A stretch of 64,000 bases of DNA from Mytilisepta virgata (Eukaryota > Mollusca > Bivalvia > Mytilida > Mytilidae): contig CM051517.1 in assembly GCA_028015205.1 (NCBI GenBank), forward strand, positions 45,643,135 through 45,707,134, written 5' to 3'. The notes under the pieces are model-generated. The model saw only the letters and a list, made by a program, of their open reading frames with translations, was not told where the DNA came from and did not search any database. Shown piece by piece: positions 10,204-24,300 of the stretch. Position numbers and translations under genes: made by a program. The stretch's first letter is position 1. Every line of letters starts with the position of its first letter.

Positions 10204-12229
10204 ATTCAGGATTAGGACAGTGGACATGAGGGATGTATATCTGTAACACTGCGTTAAGTTTGTTGAAGAAGACACCCAACTGTGCGAGTATTTTCTATGA
10301 TACATATATACATTTTAAAATATTTGTACAGTGAAATGGCTTTTACATTTCTGGGGAAAGTAGGGCCTAACGGTTCATTTGATTCTTGCTTAGTTTAAAA
10401 ATTAGTATGAGGGGCCACGTAAACGCATTATTTTTCTCCTTTACTCAGTGGTATTATTTACTCCATTTTAAGCTGTTTCTGAAGTCTTTCAGATTCATTC
10501 GATATGACAGTTACCCGAACATGTTGATAGTCCATTGTTTTTTAGCTAGTTGAAGGAATATTTAAATCGAAATACGATAATAGATGTAGATTGGATACAC
10601 TGTCATTTTTTCTTCTTCTTTCATATGACAAATGATCTTATCTTAAAAACATATAAATCCTCTGAACAAGCTGTAGGATAATTGTTTTTTTTTCCACAAT
10701 TAGTTATAGCTTTGTAGATTTCGTCTGTTTAGTTTCTCATTCAAATGAGTACTTTTGGTGGTTTAGAAATGAAAGGATTTTGGGTAAGTAAATTTGAACG
10801 AGTGGTTTGTAATCAAATTAGGTAGGAATGAAGTATTGAAGGATCTATATAACAGATCCGCTTTTGGTTCTGGTTGGATGAACAATATGGCTGCCAGAAT
10901 TTTATTGGCCAATTTTCAAAAATCTTTTCCTCTGAAAATGCATTATGAAATTTTTTTAATCTTTGCAGGATATATTACAGCAATATCATATCCTCTAGAA
11001 ATGATACTGTTTTGGTTCAAATCCATTTGTTCACCTGACAGCTGGGGTGGCTCAAAGTTTCCATATATGGAAATGACTTTTTAAATTTGCTCACGAAGTA
11101 AAGGGTGGAATGTAACTGATGTTGGCAGGAATCTCATATGGAAGGACAGATGTGAATGATCCATCTTTTTTAGGTCAAATGTCAAATATCAAGGTTACTT
11201 TGACATTTTGCATTTCTTTAACATCATTGTGAATACAAAAGAGCATAATTTTTCAAGTGGCCTAATAGAAATCCAGGTGATCCTCTAGTTTCTATTTGGG
11301 GTTGACTGCAATTAGATTTTTTTTTCATGTGATCTTTGATACTATTTATAAGTATTATAATTGTTTAATGTTTTCTTCATGAAGATTTTTGCCATGAGCA
11401 AATTATTATAATTTAAAATTCCTTAATAGATTTTACATCATAGAATATTTTCATGGAACTTGAACATACTTTCAAAGTTTTGATTTTCCTTAAAGAATTT
11501 TCCTCTTTACTTCATTATGTTAATTTTAAGGTAGTTGGTACCTCAAAATTGCATGATTTAGGATTTCAATATCAAGCCAGTGGTTTAAATTGTGTATTCT
11601 TTACAATAATAAGGAAAGTGCCTCCTTTCAGTTAAATAAAATCACTTAATATAAAGAATTTGACATATCAGATAATTGTGAAGTTCAAGAGTTTTTAAGA
11701 TCAATGAAAACAGTCACATTTACACAGTTGTCAAAATTCAAACATTACATCATGTTACTGCCTTTGCTAGCATTTTGGATACCTTCGGAAAAGATGAAAA
11801 TTAAATCATTATATCCTATCTAGTTGAAGATTTATTTGTGTATAAAAGGTTAATTACATGATGCAAACAAAAGAGACATACAAATGGCATATATCACATT
11901 CAAAAACAGTACTATTACTTGTATATTTGTTCACACAAACATACATGTAAAATTTTAATAAATGTTACTTGTTCAGAAATAATTAAAAAATGTCACATAA
12001 CAGGATATTGTATTTTTGGATACATTTTTATCAAATATTGAGTGCGACTTCATTTTCTCACCGGATCCATAAAATTTTGACAATTTACAAAATGATGTTT
12101 AATTTCCAGCTATCTATCCAAATACGTCAGTGTCATACCAATTATGAAATGTTTTTGAACACATTTCTGTTGAGATGACAACCACATCTAGTTGAAGCAA
12201 AGAATAAATATATAATAACAGTGAAATTT
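10204..12229. other. Intergenic and CCT3 3' flank; no gene recognised
   Basis: Mostly AT-rich sequence. The 96-codon frame at 10,794-11,084 shows no domain and lies in what looks like a dispersed repeat. The last few hundred bases before 12,229 should include the CCT3 3' untranslated region on the minus strand. Confidence 0.35.
11831..11836 (-). terminator. Candidate CCT3 polyadenylation signal
   Basis: AATAAA on the minus strand about 395 bases past the CCT3 stop. It is the first canonical hexamer I noticed downstream. Without transcript data the true cleavage site is unknown. Confidence 0.3.
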
Positions 12230-12358
12230 TTATGGTTCTGGTCCCTCAGATGCTTGGGCCTCTTGTCCTCCTGGTGCGGATTTAGCAGGGGCATTGGCAT
12301 CAGCCTGCTTCTTAGTTCCAGATACAATATCATCTATTCTTAATAAAAGAATGGCAGT
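12230..12358 (-). CDS. CCT3: CCT3 exon 17 (stop)
   Basis: Encodes [20 protein letters not shown] followed by an Ala/Pro/Gly-rich tail ending GPEP and TAA. LLRIDDI forms part of the ATP pocket; the low-complexity tail is usual for CCT3 and accounts for the slightly greater length than human. Confidence 0.95.
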   Translation of the reverse strand, partial: TAILLLRIDDIVSGTKKQADANAPAKSAPGGQEAQASEGPEP

Positions 12359-15300
12359 CTGAAATAGTAAAATATGACAGCGTAGGAGCATATCCATGAG
12401 AGACTTTAAGTACAGTTCTATATAAAAATCAAACAATTACATAACAAGAGTGGACACACTGAAATGTCTCGCCAGTTTTGGTGTTACATTTTAATGATGA
12501 ATAAACATGAAGTCAATTAATCTTTATGAAGGGACTGGTGTGAACTGTATTCTATGTTAAACATTCATGCATGAGTGACCTTATTTTAACATTTTCACAC
12601 CTTCCAATGTTTTTGTTAATCAGTGTTTAGTTATGATCCCTAAAAACTTTTTAATATTTATTATCATAATTAATGTTAAAGATTTTTATAAAATAATGAG
12701 ACTATTTCAATATAAGTAATCAGCAGTTAAATAATAAAGTACATTCGATACAGCAAATATAGTTGACCTATTACTTGTAGTATCCGAGAAGAAGACCAAA
12801 CAACAGAAACTTAACATTCACCAATGAACAATGAAAATGAGGTCAAGGTCAGATGAAACCTGTCAGACAGACATGCACACCTTACAATCATTCCATACAC
12901 CACATATAGTGGACCTATCGCTTATAGTATCTGAGAAAAGGACCAAACAATAGAAACTTAACACTGACCAATGAACCATGAAAATGAGGTCAAGGACAAA
13001 TGATACCAGCCAGACAGACATGTACACCTTACAATCATTCCAACAAATATAGCTGATCTATTGCTTATGGTATTTGAAAAACGGACCAAAACACAAAAAC
13101 TTAACATTGACCAATGAACCATGAAAATGAGGTCAAGGTCAGAGGAAACCTGCCAGACTGACATGTACCCCTTACAATCATTCCATACACCACATATAGT
13201 TGACCTACTGCTTAAAGTATCTGAGAAACAGACCTAATCACGTAACTTTAACCTTGATCACTGATCCCTGAAATGAGGTCAAGGTCAGGTGAAGCTTGTC
13301 TGACGAACATTTAAACGTTGCAAGGAACCTATATACCAAATATAGTTATCCTATTACTCTTAATAAGAGAGAAATTCACATGACAAAAAAACTATACATT
13401 TTTTTCAAGTAGTCGCATATGACCATGAAAATGAGGTCATGGACATATGACCGACGTAAAGTTAATAACATAAGGTATCTGCATACAAGGTATGAAGCAT
13501 CCAGGTCTTCTACATTCTGAAATATAAAGCTTTATACAAATAGTTTACACTGCAGGCGAGACAAAAATGGGTCGCACATCATAGTTTTTTAATTGCAATT
13601 TAATTTGCTTGTTATAATGTCTATACATTAGGATAACAAAAAATATCAAACATTTTACTATCTATTTAATATGTGGTGCTTTCTACGAAATTTGCATAAA
13701 TTATCTCCTTTGGCAACAATGTTCTATAGTGCTTTCTTTGTAAAAAGTATCTCAAAAAGGGGACAAGTGTTTAGACTGAACTGAATTGCATTTAATATTA
13801 CAACTCAGACTAAATAAAAAATTATAATAAAATAGCTGTGAATTTCAAATACCTTCTAGCAGTAATAAAAATAGTTTGCAAAGATTATACACAAATTGTA
13901 AAATAATACGGCATTTTTCCTTTGAAGTTTTTGAGTGATAATCTGCTTAATAGTTCGGTTCCTGAAAAACCATGGTTTAATATAAAGATTGATATGTTAT
14001 TCCATTAAAAAGAATCATGACGTACTTTGTTCTCGTAACTTCATGTAGATAGGCGGAGCTTGGACTTTGGTTTAATCTGATATTTTTTATGTTAAACCAT
14101 GATTTAATAAAATGCTCCACGGGGCGCAGCTAGATACGACCGCAGATGTTGAACCCTGAATAGCCCCCCCTCCCCCCCCCAAAAAAATAATTTACCCCTT
14201 TTTCAGCTTTTGTGCAATACACTATGAAGTTGCGCATTGACCAACCCCTCCCAAAAAAAAAAAAAACCAAAAAACAATAAAATTTATTGTAACCCCCCGT
14301 TTTTTTTTTGATAAAAAAAATTTGAAATTATCTTTTTAAATTTATGCAATATGAAATGAGAAAAAAACTAACCCCATTCCCAATTTCTCATTTACACCCG
14401 CTAAATTTTGTTTTCAAATCCCCCCCCAACAATTTCTTTATACTTTGCAACCATAACAGCCCATTTAAATACACCATAAACTTATTAAAATAGAAAATGA
14501 CATCATAGTCATGGATGGCAAATTTTAAATATACATAATTTAAAAGCAGTTTAAATGAGATAAACAAAAAAGCTTCATCAGCACATTTTATATTGGCAAA
14601 TTTCAAATGAAGTTCATTAAACTAAAGTTATTGGCAAATTTCCAATGGAATTTGTTAATAATAAAGTTTTGATAACAGGGCACACATATCAATTTCTTGC
14701 TATTGCTAATACTGTGCAATTGAAGATTAATTGCTATTGCGCAATACTGTGCAATTGAAAATTTCTTTAAATATTTGACACATAATAGGTTTCTGACACA
14801 GAATAACTGAAATCAAAGAACTTAGAATTGGTCAAATGATTTGAATTTATATTCAATTTTTTGCTTCTTGTGCAATACAATATGTTGTGGAGAATTGCCC
14901 CCCTCCCCCCCCAAAAAAAAAATTTACCACTTTTTTAGCTTTTGTGCAATACACTATGAAGTTGCACATTAACCCCCCATCCCAAAAAAAAACCCCATAA
15001 AACAATAAAATTTATTGTAACCCCCCCGCCCCTTTTCTTCCTAAAAAAAAATTGAAATCTTTTTTTTAATTTATGAAATATGCAATGAGAAAAAAAATAC
15101 ACTATGCTATTGCGTATTGACCCCCCCCCCCCCAAAAAAAAAAAAAAAAAAAACTTATTGTACCCCCCTCCCCCCCCCCCCCCAACCCTTTTTTGCAAAA
15201 AAAAAAAAAATGTTTGAAGAAATTTTCTATTTAATTTCTGAAATCTGAAATGAGAAAAATTGTCCCCCCCCCACAATTTCTTATTTACCCCCTAAATTTT

Positions 15301-18300
15301 CACCCCCCCCCCCCCGACCTTTCCCTTTTTCCAAAAAAAAAATTCTTTCCCTCAAGATAAGGTCATAATCCCTATTCAAATTTCTCATGGCGTTTGCAAA
15401 CATAATTACCCATTTAAATACATCATTGAAGTCTTAAAATAGACCAATTGCTGTCATATAAAAAATTTAATGCTCATTGTAGCCATTCTGCTAATATTAC
15501 AGAAATTAATATCACAATGAGGACCTTCCAACCCTTTAAAAAAAATTAAATCTTCACAGGACATCTGTACTAAAATATGACTTACTTCTAGAGCTGTTTT
15601 CAGTGTCTGTACTTTGACAGAGAATGGCTCCCAAATACCATATTCTTTCATGTCTACTATTTTACCATTCTCTCCATCAATACCCCATGATGTATTGTCA
15701 GGTGATGCATGTTTTGCCTGTAATTATTTTTTTTTCACAGATTTTATGCATAAAATCATAAACATATTTATTTTCAAAAAATAAATATAAAACTATCATT
15801 TTCTTTTAAATAGTTAACAACCTTTATCACATGATAAAGCATAGCTACTTTACTCAGTTAATGAAATTGGTGTCATGTTTATCAGGAGTTTTCATATGTT
15901 ATCATAGCCACCAGATCTACATTTTAATTCATAAATAGACTGGGTTATCATGAGTTTTGATGATTTAGCATATAAAAAGACTTGCATCGATTCCGCATAG
16001 CACAGTCCTATGAATTTAAGTGTCCAGGAAATGTCAATTTTACAATCATACATTTCAGTACAAAAAATTATGCAATGGGGCAAGTAGGTGAGTTTTTTAT
16101 TGAGAAGAAAATAATGAGAATCCTATAGTTTGATGTATAAAACAATCTATTGCTGGTAAAACTGACAAGATGCCAATTTGAAAACCAGAAGATAAATGCA
16201 ATGATTTAAGTAGAAGTAAAGTGCAATACAGTTCTTACACTTACCCTGAGTGCTGTTAGAGTTCTGATTGTATTTGCTCCACAATTCTGTATCAATGTAC
16301 GAGGTATAACTTCTAATGCCCTTGCAACAGCCCTGTATGGCCACTGATGTACACCAGTTATGGATTTAGCCTTCTCATTCATAGCCTGCAAATAAGTTAC
16401 AATATATTTCATTTGCCCAATTATCAATTAGGTACTCCAGGGCCATCTGAAGATTAGAATTTTGATACAGTGTATCAGCTGAATACAAGGAATAACCAGT
16501 ACTGAAGAAATTCCATATTGACAGCTGATGGGCCTTACCCTTTCTACAGAAAAGAGTTTTTTTTATCCAATTTTTTTCTGTATCTGCTGAGAAATGAGTG
16601 CTACTTTTACACATAACACTTGATTATTTCTTTAAGCAGACTATTAGTATACATTTAAAAGTGCTTTTGCAGATTTAACTTATCTGTCACATATTTTGAT
16701 ACAATAGTTTTGGTCACAAGCATACCTGATGACAGTGAATCCAGAAATGAGCTATACAAGGAATTCAGTTAGTTATTTTACTACCACTAAGGTAATACCG
16801 CTTCTGGTGGACTTTTGGTCCTCATATGTATTATCCTTTAGAGTAGACCTCACTTTGACAGTGACAAGATTTTTACATACTTGTTTTGAAATTTGCAGCA
16901 AATAAATTTTGAAATAGTTAAAAGTATGGTTTCAACCTGGTTTTCAGCTTAACTGCTTAACTGTTAGATATCCGACTTTCTTTAACATCAATTTCAAAAA
17001 TTAATTACAATAAAATGTCAAAAAATCAAGCTTATTATACATATCATTAAAACAATATTTTGGTCTTTTTTTCTAGTAAAAACCAAACATGCATTTTTGT
17101 ACCAGTCCATAATTATTACCTGAGCTATAGCCATTTCTGCTGCTCCACCACCAGGTACCAGTTTAGGTTCTACCATGACATTCCTAGCAACATTCATTGC
17201 ATCCTGAAGATTTCTCTCTACTTCATTCAGAATATCTTTACTAGCACCTCTCAGTAATATTGTACAAGCTTTGGGGTTGTCACATTCCACCAAAAATGTA
17301 AAGTATCTACAAAAAAATGGTAGGTATATTCAAACATGCAAGATAAGAAAAAGAACAATTCCAGTTATAAAATGTTTGTTGGAATACAGTCAACTCCACT
17401 TAATTGCAAACCTGTTATTTGCAAAAAAATTACCAGCACAAAACCATTTCCCATTCAACTAATGTTAAATATGTCTGTTAATTGCAAAGCAGTTTATAGC
17501 AAAATTCGGTTAATAGCAAAATTCTCGCAAATATGAGAAAAAGTGTTGGTTATTTACAAAATTGCCAATGAGTTTTGTCATATTTTTTTAAAAATGTGAT
17601 GATCATTCGCAATTAATTGGTGAAAATTCATAAAACTGTCTTTTGAAACCAACTTGCAATTATTTTTGCCAATTTGAAGATCAATGGAAGTTTTCAAATG
17701 ATCGAAGTTGGTAACTTAGCATGTGACAAACCAAGACATCTTTATTATTCATGTTATCTACATAAAAAATGTTTGAAATTGGGTTGTCTTTGTGTTTTCC
17801 TTTGCTAAAACTGAATAATGTCCTGTATCCTCCATTCTAACAGAGATTGACAAACAAAAATAAGTGGCCGCCATTTTGTTTCCAATGTAAATAACCACGT
17901 GCACAGGTGAAAGCAAAATATTTTTTTAATTCAAAGTAAATCACAACTGATTTCAAATCAATAAACAATTATCACTTCAGATTGAAATAAAAATGAATTA
18001 TGTAACACTTCTGATGAAAAAAATAGAAACAGATTAGAAATTATAAACTCACATGTAAACAAACCGTTTCTTGATCACAAATATCATTTACTGATTAAAA
18101 GTAAAATTTGTAAAAACATTTCTGCAGCATTTAAAATGTTTTACTGGAATATAACACTGTGACAGAATAAAGGATTGTTGGATTATAGTTGTATTGAAAT
18201 ATGTACAAGGTAAATTCTCTATATGATGCAAAAGAATCAGCTTTTGTTTAAATGAAAATCAATACAACAGTATTTTGACACATCTGTTCCAAGTACACAC

Positions 18301-21300
18301 ATATGTATACTACATGATGATGGCCACACTGGTGTCGAATAACCAGAATTTATCTTGGTTTTATTTATTTGGTCTTATTAACTTACTCATCACCAAATTT
18401 TTCTATATAGAAAAGTCCACATCCTAATCCTAAGTCTTCTTCTCTGATTTCATCTGTTCTGTTTACAATTGTGGCTCCACAAGCTCTGAAACAGCAAAAT
18501 ACATAGCATTCAACTTGAAACATAATAATATTGGTTTTCTTCATTTATTTAATAAAATTAACATGGCATTCTGTTTGTGTAAGAATAAAAATATTAATCT
18601 ACTTCGACACAAGCAAATCAAATTATTACTCAGAAGTGCATAGGCAGAAAAAGTAGACAAAACTCCATATTATTAATCCTAAATGATTTGTTTGTGAGTA
18701 ATCAAAGACAAAGGCATAACATGTAACAATGAAGATTTTAAATAGCTTTCAAATCACAATAAAACTTTTGTCTGTAAAATGCGGCTTTTCTTAAAACTAT
18801 TTTCAAAGAATTAAAATCTTTCACCAAATTCAGAAATTTGTACTCTCTTACCTGGCAATTCTGTTATTGTCAGATTTTCTAACCCTCCTTATCACACTAA
18901 TTCCTGCTTTGACAAGAAAATGTTGTGCTAAATCTGATACACCTTTTTCTGTTATAACTAAATCTGGTTTAAACTGTATAACTTCTGCACATATTTTCTC
19001 TATATAATCTTCTTCCATCTTTAAAATTTTACTGTGGAAGAAGAAAGAAAATTACAAATGGTAACATAGAGATAATACATGTGTATAAGATTCTTAAGTC
19101 ATTTCTCCTGGAGTTTTTGCAACAAAAACAGGATTAAAAGTAAGTTTTTTTGCTATTTTAAATGAACTAGAGGTCGCTCACCTGTATCTAATGTGATTTT
19201 GGAAATCATGTAAAACAAGGTATAATTGAAACTGGATGCAGTTTCGAATGCCTCCCAAACGAAGCTCTTTCTCTTTCAGGGTATTTTTGGAATTCCTAGT
19301 GTTTGAAATACTGGGCAAGTGTAAAAAGAGATTGAGTATATGCAAAATGTTTGATATATGGTATTCAATATCTGCAGTTTTATATTAACATGATTAACAG
19401 ATGTTTTATCAAAATATTTTATTATTGAAGGTGCAATGGCCTCCACCTCCCCTTTAGCCATTTAAGGGGGTAGGGCATGACCCCCCCCCCCCCTCAGACC
19501 CCCTATGGTACCAAATGATTCGTCTTATCATAAGGAGTAATAATATATATGGTTATAGGGTGGGGATCTCAATGGCTTTCAGAATAATAAGTATTTTGTC
19601 ATTTGAGGGGGTGGGGCATGACCCCCCCCTCAGACCCCCTATGGTACCAAATGATTCGTCTTATCATAAGGAGTAATAATATATATGGTTATTGGTTGGG
19701 GATCTCAATGGTTTTCAGAATATTTAGTATTTTATCATTTGAGGGGGTGGGGCATGACCCCCCTCAGACCCCCCTATGGTACCAAATGATTCGTCTTATC
19801 ATAAGGAGTAATAATATATATGGTTATAGGGTGGGGATCTCAATGGTTTTCAGAATATTTAGTATTTTATCATTTGAGGGGGTGGGGCATGACCCCCCTC
19901 AGACCCCCCTATGGAACCAAATGATTTGTCTTATCATAAGGAGTAATAATATATATGGTTATAGGGTGGGGATCACAATGGTTTTTAAAATATTAAGTAT
20001 TTTGTTATTTGAGGGGGTGGGGCATGACCCCCCCTAAGACAACGAAATGGAGGGTATAACATAATACCTCGCCACTTCGTGTGGCGGGGTATAAAAACTT
20101 AAATATCCAAGGTAACAGGTAGTATTTCCAAGTTAAGATCACAAATGATCAAGTTATATCACTTTTCCCATAGACTTCTATAGTAAAATTTTGCAAAACC
20201 CCACCCCCTTTTGAGACCCCCAAAATATATGTTCCCTCCCACAGATTGAAAATTTTTTTTTCGGGAGGCGCATCTAGGAATATGGGCCTAGCAAGTCGTA
20301 TGATATCAAGCGATTCCGTCTATTGGTTTATGAGAAACGGTGCACACAAGTGTTCGAAAAAACGCGCCTGGAAAGAAGAAAAATAATAATAATAATAATA
20401 ATAACAAGGTATAATTGAAACTGGATGCAGTTTCGAATGTCTCCCAAATGAAGCTCTTTCTCTTTCAGGGTATTTTTGGAATTCCTAGTGTTTGAAATAC
20501 TGGGCAAGTGTACAAAGAGATTGAGTATATGCAAAATGTTTGATATATGGTATTCAATATCTGCAGTTTTATATTAACATGATTAACAGATGTTTTATCA
20601 AAATATTTTATTATTGAAGGTGCAATGGCCTCCACCTCCCCTTTAGCCATTTAAGGGGGTAGGGCATGACCCCCCCCCCCCCTCAGACCCCCTATGGTAC
20701 CAAATGATTCGTCTTATCATAAGGAGTAATAATATATATGGTTATAGGGTGGGGATCTCAATGGCTTTCAGAATAATAAGTATTTTGTCATTTGAGGGGG
20801 TGGGGCATGACCCCCCCCTCAGACCCCCTATGGTACCAAATGATTCGTCTTATCATAAGGAGTAATAATATATATGGTTATTGGTTGGGGATCTCAATGG
20901 TTTTCAGAATATTTAGTATTTTATCATTTGAGGGGGTGGGGCATGACCCCCCTCAGACCCCCCTATGGTACCAAATGATTTGTCTTATCATAAGGAGTAA
21001 TAATATATATGGTTATAGGGTGGGGATCACAATAGTTTTCAAAATATTAAGTATTTTGTTATTTGAGGGGGTGGGGCATGACCCCCCCTAAGAAAACGAA
21101 ATGGAGGGTATAACATAATACCTGGCCACTTCGTGTGGCGGGGTATAAAAACTTAAATATCCAAGGTAACAGGTAGTATTTCTAAGTTAAGATCACAAAT
21201 GATCAAGTTATATCACTTTTCCCATAGACTTCTATAGTAAAATTTTGCAAAACCCCACCCCCTTTTGAGACCCCCAAAATATATGTTCCCTCCCACAGAT

Positions 21301-24300
21301 TGAAAATTTTTTTTCGGGAGGCGCATCTAGGAATATGGGCCTAGCAAGTCGTATGATATCAAGCGATTCCGTCTATTTAGTATTTTATCATTTGAGGGGG
21401 TGGGGCATGACCCCCCCTCAGGCCCCTTATGGTACCAAATGATTCGTCTTATCATAAGGAGTAATAATATATATGGTTATTGGTTGGGGATCTCAATGGT
21501 TTTCAGAATATTTAGTATTTTATCATTTGAGGGGGTGGGGCATGACCCCCCTCAGACCCCCCTATGGTACCAAATGATTTGTCTTATCATAAGGAGTAAT
21601 AATATATATGGTTATAGGGTGGGGATCACAATGGTTTTCAAAATATTAAGTATTTTATCATTTAAGGGGGTGGGGCATGACCCCCCCCCCGTCAGACCCC
21701 CTATGGTACCAAATGATTCATCTTATCATAAGGAGTAATAATATATATGGTTATAGGGTGGGGATCTCAATGGTTTTCAGAATAATAAGTATTTTGTCAT
21801 TTAAGGGGGTGGGGCATGACCCACCCCCCCCCCCCCTCAGACCCCCTATGGTACCAAATGATTCATCTTATCATAAGGAGTAATAATATATATGGTTCTA
21901 GGGTGGGGATCTCAATGGTTTTCAGAATAATAAGTATTTTGTCATTTGAGGGGGTGGGGCATGACCCCCCCTCAGACCCCCTATGGTACCAAATGATTCG
22001 TCTTATCATAAGGAGTAATAATATATATGGTTATTGGTTGGGGATCTCAATGGTTTTCAGAATATTTAGTATTTTATCATTTGAGGGGGTGGGGCATGAC
22101 CCCCCTCAGACCCCCCTATGGTACCAAATGATTCGTCTTATCATAAGGAGTAATAATATATATGGATATAGGGTGGGGATCTCAATGGTTTTCAGAATAT
22201 TTAGTATTTTATCATTTGAGGGGGTGGGGCATGACCCCCCTCAGACCTCCCTATGGTACCAAATGATTTGTCTTATCATAAGGAGTAATAATATATATGG
22301 TTATAGGGTGGGGATCACAATGGTTTTCAAAATATTAAGTATTTTGTTATTTGAGGGGGTGGGGCATGACCCCCCCTAAGAAAACGAAATGGAGGGTATA
22401 ACATAATACCTGGCCACTTCGTGTGGCGGGGTATAAAAACTTAAATATCCAAGGTAACAGGTAGTATTTCTAAGTTAAGATCACAAATGATCAAGTTATA
22501 TCACTTTTCCCATAGACTTCTATAGTAAAATTTTGCAAAACCCCACCCCCTTTTGAGACCCCCAAAATATATGTTCCCTCCCACAGATTGAAAATTTTTT
22601 TTCGGGAGGCGCATCTAGGAATATGGGCCTAGCAAGTCGTATGATATCAAGCGATTCCGTCTATTTAGTATTTTATCATTTGAGGGGGTGGGGCATGACC
22701 CCCCTCAGACCCCCCTATGGTACCAAATGATTCGTCTTATCATAAGGAGTAATAATATATATGGTTATAGGGTGGGGATCTCAATGGTTTTCAGAATATT
22801 TAGTATTTTATCATTTGAGGGGGTGGGGCATGACCCCCCTCAGACCCCCCTATGGAACCAAATGATTTGTCTTATCATAAGGAGTAATAATATATATGGT
22901 TATAGGGTGGGGATCACAATGGTTTTCAAAATATTAAGTATTTTGTTATTTGAGGGGGTGGGGCATGACCCCCCCTAAGACAACGAAATAGAGGATATAA
23001 CATAATACCTCGCCACTTCATGTGGCGGGGTATAAAAACTTAAATATCCAAGGTAACAGGTAGTATTTCCAAGTTAAGATCACAAATGATCAAGTTATAT
23101 CACTTTTCCCATAGACTTCTATAGTAAAATTTTGCAAAACCCCACCCCCTTTTGAGACCCCCAAAATATATGTTCCCTCCCACAGATTGAAAATTTTTTT
23201 TCGGGAGGCGCATCTAGGAATATGGGCCTAGCAAGTCGTATGATATCAAGCGATTCCGTCTATTGGTTTATGAGAAACGGTGCACACAAGTGTTCGAAAA
23301 AACGCGCCCGGAAAGAAGAAAAATAATAATAATTAAAAACTCATTTGTTCAGAGAACAAATGTGAGGTCTTTCCCCGTCTCTAGTTAGTGTTATGGTGTC
23401 CTATACAAATACTTAAGACAATTGAGTCATTTTGTTTACGATAAAATGTTGCCAATAGTTATCATATAGGTTCCAGAATAAAGATCAAGGGGCCTAGTGT
23501 CAGAAAAAGTATGGTTGTTAAGGACTTTGTTGGTTGCTATGGACAGAAGGTCACTTCCGGTTATAAAACTTAATTCTAAACTCAGAAGGTAGTGTTGGTT
23601 AAGAATACATATGGTTGCTATGGACTTTTCATTAACGTTACCTTGTTGCTAGGGAATGACCTTGACCCATGACCTTTGACCTTTGACTCAAATTGTAGGT
23701 CTTTGCATACTGATTCATTTAAGTATACATGTTTACGATACTATCTAATACGGTTTTCAAGTTATAAGCAAAAAACCAGTTTTAACATACAAATCAAGTG
23801 CAATAACTCAAAAACGACAAGTTTTACGGTTTCGGTCCTGAAGACTTTTTTCTAGATTTCGACATGACAAACAATTTTCCCATGTATTGTCTGCTTCAAT
23901 TTTGTACGGTTTACGTCTTTTTCCACAAAAACTGTTTACAGTGTCGACCATTTTGAAAATGGCCGCCATTAGCCAATCAAGTTTGATTTTAAATTGAAGG
24001 GAATAAGTTGACAGTCACCAATAACCCATATGTTTACTATGTTATCTCGAACCATTTTCAAGTTATAGGCCAAAAACCATTTAGCCGAAACGCGTTAAGG
24101 GCTATAACTCGATAACCGTTTGTCGTACAGGGTTCGACCCTTATATCAAATAAAGGTCTAAATGAGACAAGTATTTTCCCCATTACATGTCTGCTTAAAT
24201 TTTGTATGGTTTTTGAGTTAACCTGATAACAAGGTGTACCATGACCTCTGACCTTGAGATTTGACCTTTGACCTTGACATTTTTGAATGCAACATATGTC

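Noticed and set aside
10794..11084. 96-codon plus-strand frame
   Set aside because: Composition and words ('aatatggctgccag') look like a dispersed repeat; no domain or splice evidence.
14935..15276. 113-codon minus-strand frame rich in Gly and Phe
   Set aside because: It is a translation of poly-C/poly-A tracts inside a CCT3 intron.
19603..22978. Periodic 96-187 codon frames ('[16 protein letters not shown]')
   Set aside because: They are the readable frame of the 135-bp satellite, whose length is a multiple of three. No start context or domain supports a gene.
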